NCBI GenBank assembly: GCA_050249455.1
Contig: JBFWQM010000071.1
Span: forward strand, 1 to 22,019
Length of the DNA: 22,019 nt
Direction: 5' to 3'
Source: JBFWQM01 sp050249455
Lineage (GTDB): Bacteria; Pseudomonadota; Alphaproteobacteria; MPNO01; VGEU01
Position 1 is the first letter of the stretch. Each line of letters starts with the position of its first letter. Under the pieces are notes generated by a model. It did not search any database. It worked only from the letters and a program-made list of their open reading frames with translations, and was not told the origin of the DNA. Both the position numbers and the translations under genes were made by a program. Shown here piece by piece: positions 21,091 to 22,019 of the stretch.

Positions 21091-22019
21091 ATGCCTCAGC
21101 GCACCGTTGCCGAGCTTGCCAACCGGTGGGCGGCGCTGCGCCGCGCCGAGCCGGGCTTGCGCATCCGCGACGCGGCGGCGCGACTGGGCGCGAGCGAGGC
21201 GGAACTGGTCGCCACGCGGGTCGGCGACGGCGCGACCCGGCTGCGCGGCCCGTGGCCCGATCTAATCGCCGGCGTCGGCGCGCTCGGCCCGGTGATGGCG
21301 CTGACCCGCAACGACGACGCGGTGCACGAGCGGCACGGCATCTACGGCGCGCTGTCGGGCGGCGGCCATGTCGGGCTGGTCCTGGGCGAGGACATCGACC
21401 TGCGCATCTTCTTCGACCGCTGGGCGCACGGCTTCGCGGTGATCGAGGACGGCGCGGCCGGCCGGCGCCGCAGCCTGCAGTTCTTCGCCGCCGACGGCGC
21501 GGCGATCCACAAGATCTATGCGACGGAGGAAACCGACCGCGCGGCGTTCGCGGCGCTGGTGGCAGACCGGCGCCACGACGACCATTCGCCCGGCATCGCC
21601 GTCGCGCCGCCGGCCGCGCCGGACGCGCCGCGGCCGGACCACGCGATCGATGCGGCGGCGCTGCGCGCGGACTGGGCGGCGCTGAAGGACACCCACGATT
21701 TCTTCCCGCTGCTGCGCCGGCACGGCGCCGGCCGCGAGCAGGCATTCCGCCTCGCCGGCCCCGCCTTCGCCGAGCCCGCGCCGCGCGATGCCGCGCGTCG
21801 CATGCTGGAAGGCGCGGCGGCGGGCAGCGTGCCGATCATGGTGTTCGTCGGCAACGCCGGCATCATCCAGATCCACACCGGCCCGGTGTCCAAACTCGTC
21901 GCCACGGGCCCGTGGTTCAACGTGCTCGACCCGGCGTTCAACCTGCACCTGCGCGAAGCCGCGATCGCGGGCGCGTGGGTGGTGCGCAAGCCGAGCGTCG
22001 ACGGCACGATCACCTCGCT
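21091..22019 (+). CDS. hmuS: Haemin-degrading factor HmuS/HemS, N-terminal part (cut by window edge)
   Basis: HmuS/HemS proteins are cytoplasmic and bind imported haem, either trafficking it or degrading it to release iron. About 309 residues are visible, starting MPQRTVAELANRWAALRRAE. The protein is a two-repeat structure. The first repeat contains LGPVMALTRNDDAVHERHG and LVLGEDIDLRIFFDRWAHGFAV. The second starts near LRADWAALKDTHDFFPLLRRHG, where His202 aligns with the axial haem ligand of HemS. GIIQIHTGPV, WFNVLDPAFNLHL and WVVRKPSVDG near the right edge match the second repeat. AGGAGAGG (from 21078) lies about 5-8 bases before the ATG. The last residues are beyond the window. Confidence 0.93.
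   Translation, partial: MPQRTVAELANRWAALRRAEPGLRIRDAAARLGASEAELVATRVGDGATRLRGPWPDLIAGVGALGPVMALTRNDDAVHERHGIYGALSGGGHVGLVLGEDIDLRIFFDRWAHGFAVIEDGAAGRRRSLQFFAADGAAIHKIYATEETDRAAFAALVADRRHDDHSPGIAVAPPAAPDAPRPDHAIDAAALRADWAALKDTHDFFPLLRRHGAGREQAFRLAGPAFAEPAPRDAARRMLEGAAAGSVPIMVFVGNAGIIQIHTGPVSKLVATGPWFNVLDPAFNLHLREAAIAGAWVVRKPSVDGTITS

Overview
The window comes from a very GC-rich alphaproteobacterium, probably of Rhodospirillales type. Three things suggest this: the unbroken order yebC-ruvC-ruvA-ruvB-ybgC-tolQ-tolR-tolA-tolB-pal-cpoB-tilS-ftsH, the order zapA-6S RNA-5-formyltetrahydrofolate cyclo-ligase, and the proline-rich TolA. The assignment is an inference from gene content and gene order. 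There are no rRNA genes, tRNA genes, CRISPR arrays, phage genes or transposases.

Positions 1-10874 hold one nearly gapless minus-strand block. Read in the direction of transcription it has yebC, the Holliday-junction genes ruvCAB, the thioesterase ybgC, the complete Tol-Pal envelope machine (tolQRAB, pal, cpoB), tilS, and the first 206 codons of ftsH, which runs off the left edge. Most junctions overlap by 1-4 bases or are separated by 1-3 bases. Pal has its own plausible promoter in a 132-base gap, and ftsH has a 107-base gap upstream. TolA carries 18 consecutive proline codons, and yebC, whose family is implicated in translating proline runs, heads the same block.

Positions 10875-13182 carry a divergent methyl-accepting chemotaxis protein on the plus strand. 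Converging on it from 15410 is a second minus-strand operon: a short coiled-coil protein, zapA, 6S RNA, 5-formyltetrahydrofolate cyclo-ligase, and a YmdB-type metallophosphoesterase. Divergent from that operon are an uncharacterised 165-residue protein, a class I (DhnA-type) fructose-bisphosphate aldolase, and a thiE-like gene that overlaps the aldolase end and has no ATG, GTG or TTG start for its conserved N-terminus.

From 17664 to 18259 lies a gene-poor stretch. It holds nested inverted repeats (17666-17982) around a cloverleaf-like palindrome, and a 42-codon membrane microprotein with an N-terminal Cys-His-Cys-His motif and a strong ribosome binding site. It also holds a promoter overlapped by a CRP/FNR-like palindrome. 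Then come an MFS transporter and, 16 bases later, an archaeal-type (long) thymidine/AMP phosphorylase family enzyme. A Fur-like operator then precedes a haemin-degrading factor (hmuS/hemS) that runs off the right edge.

The most unusual items are the nested palindromic element, the microprotein, the start-less thiE, and the TolA polyproline tract with its hexanucleotide repeat.
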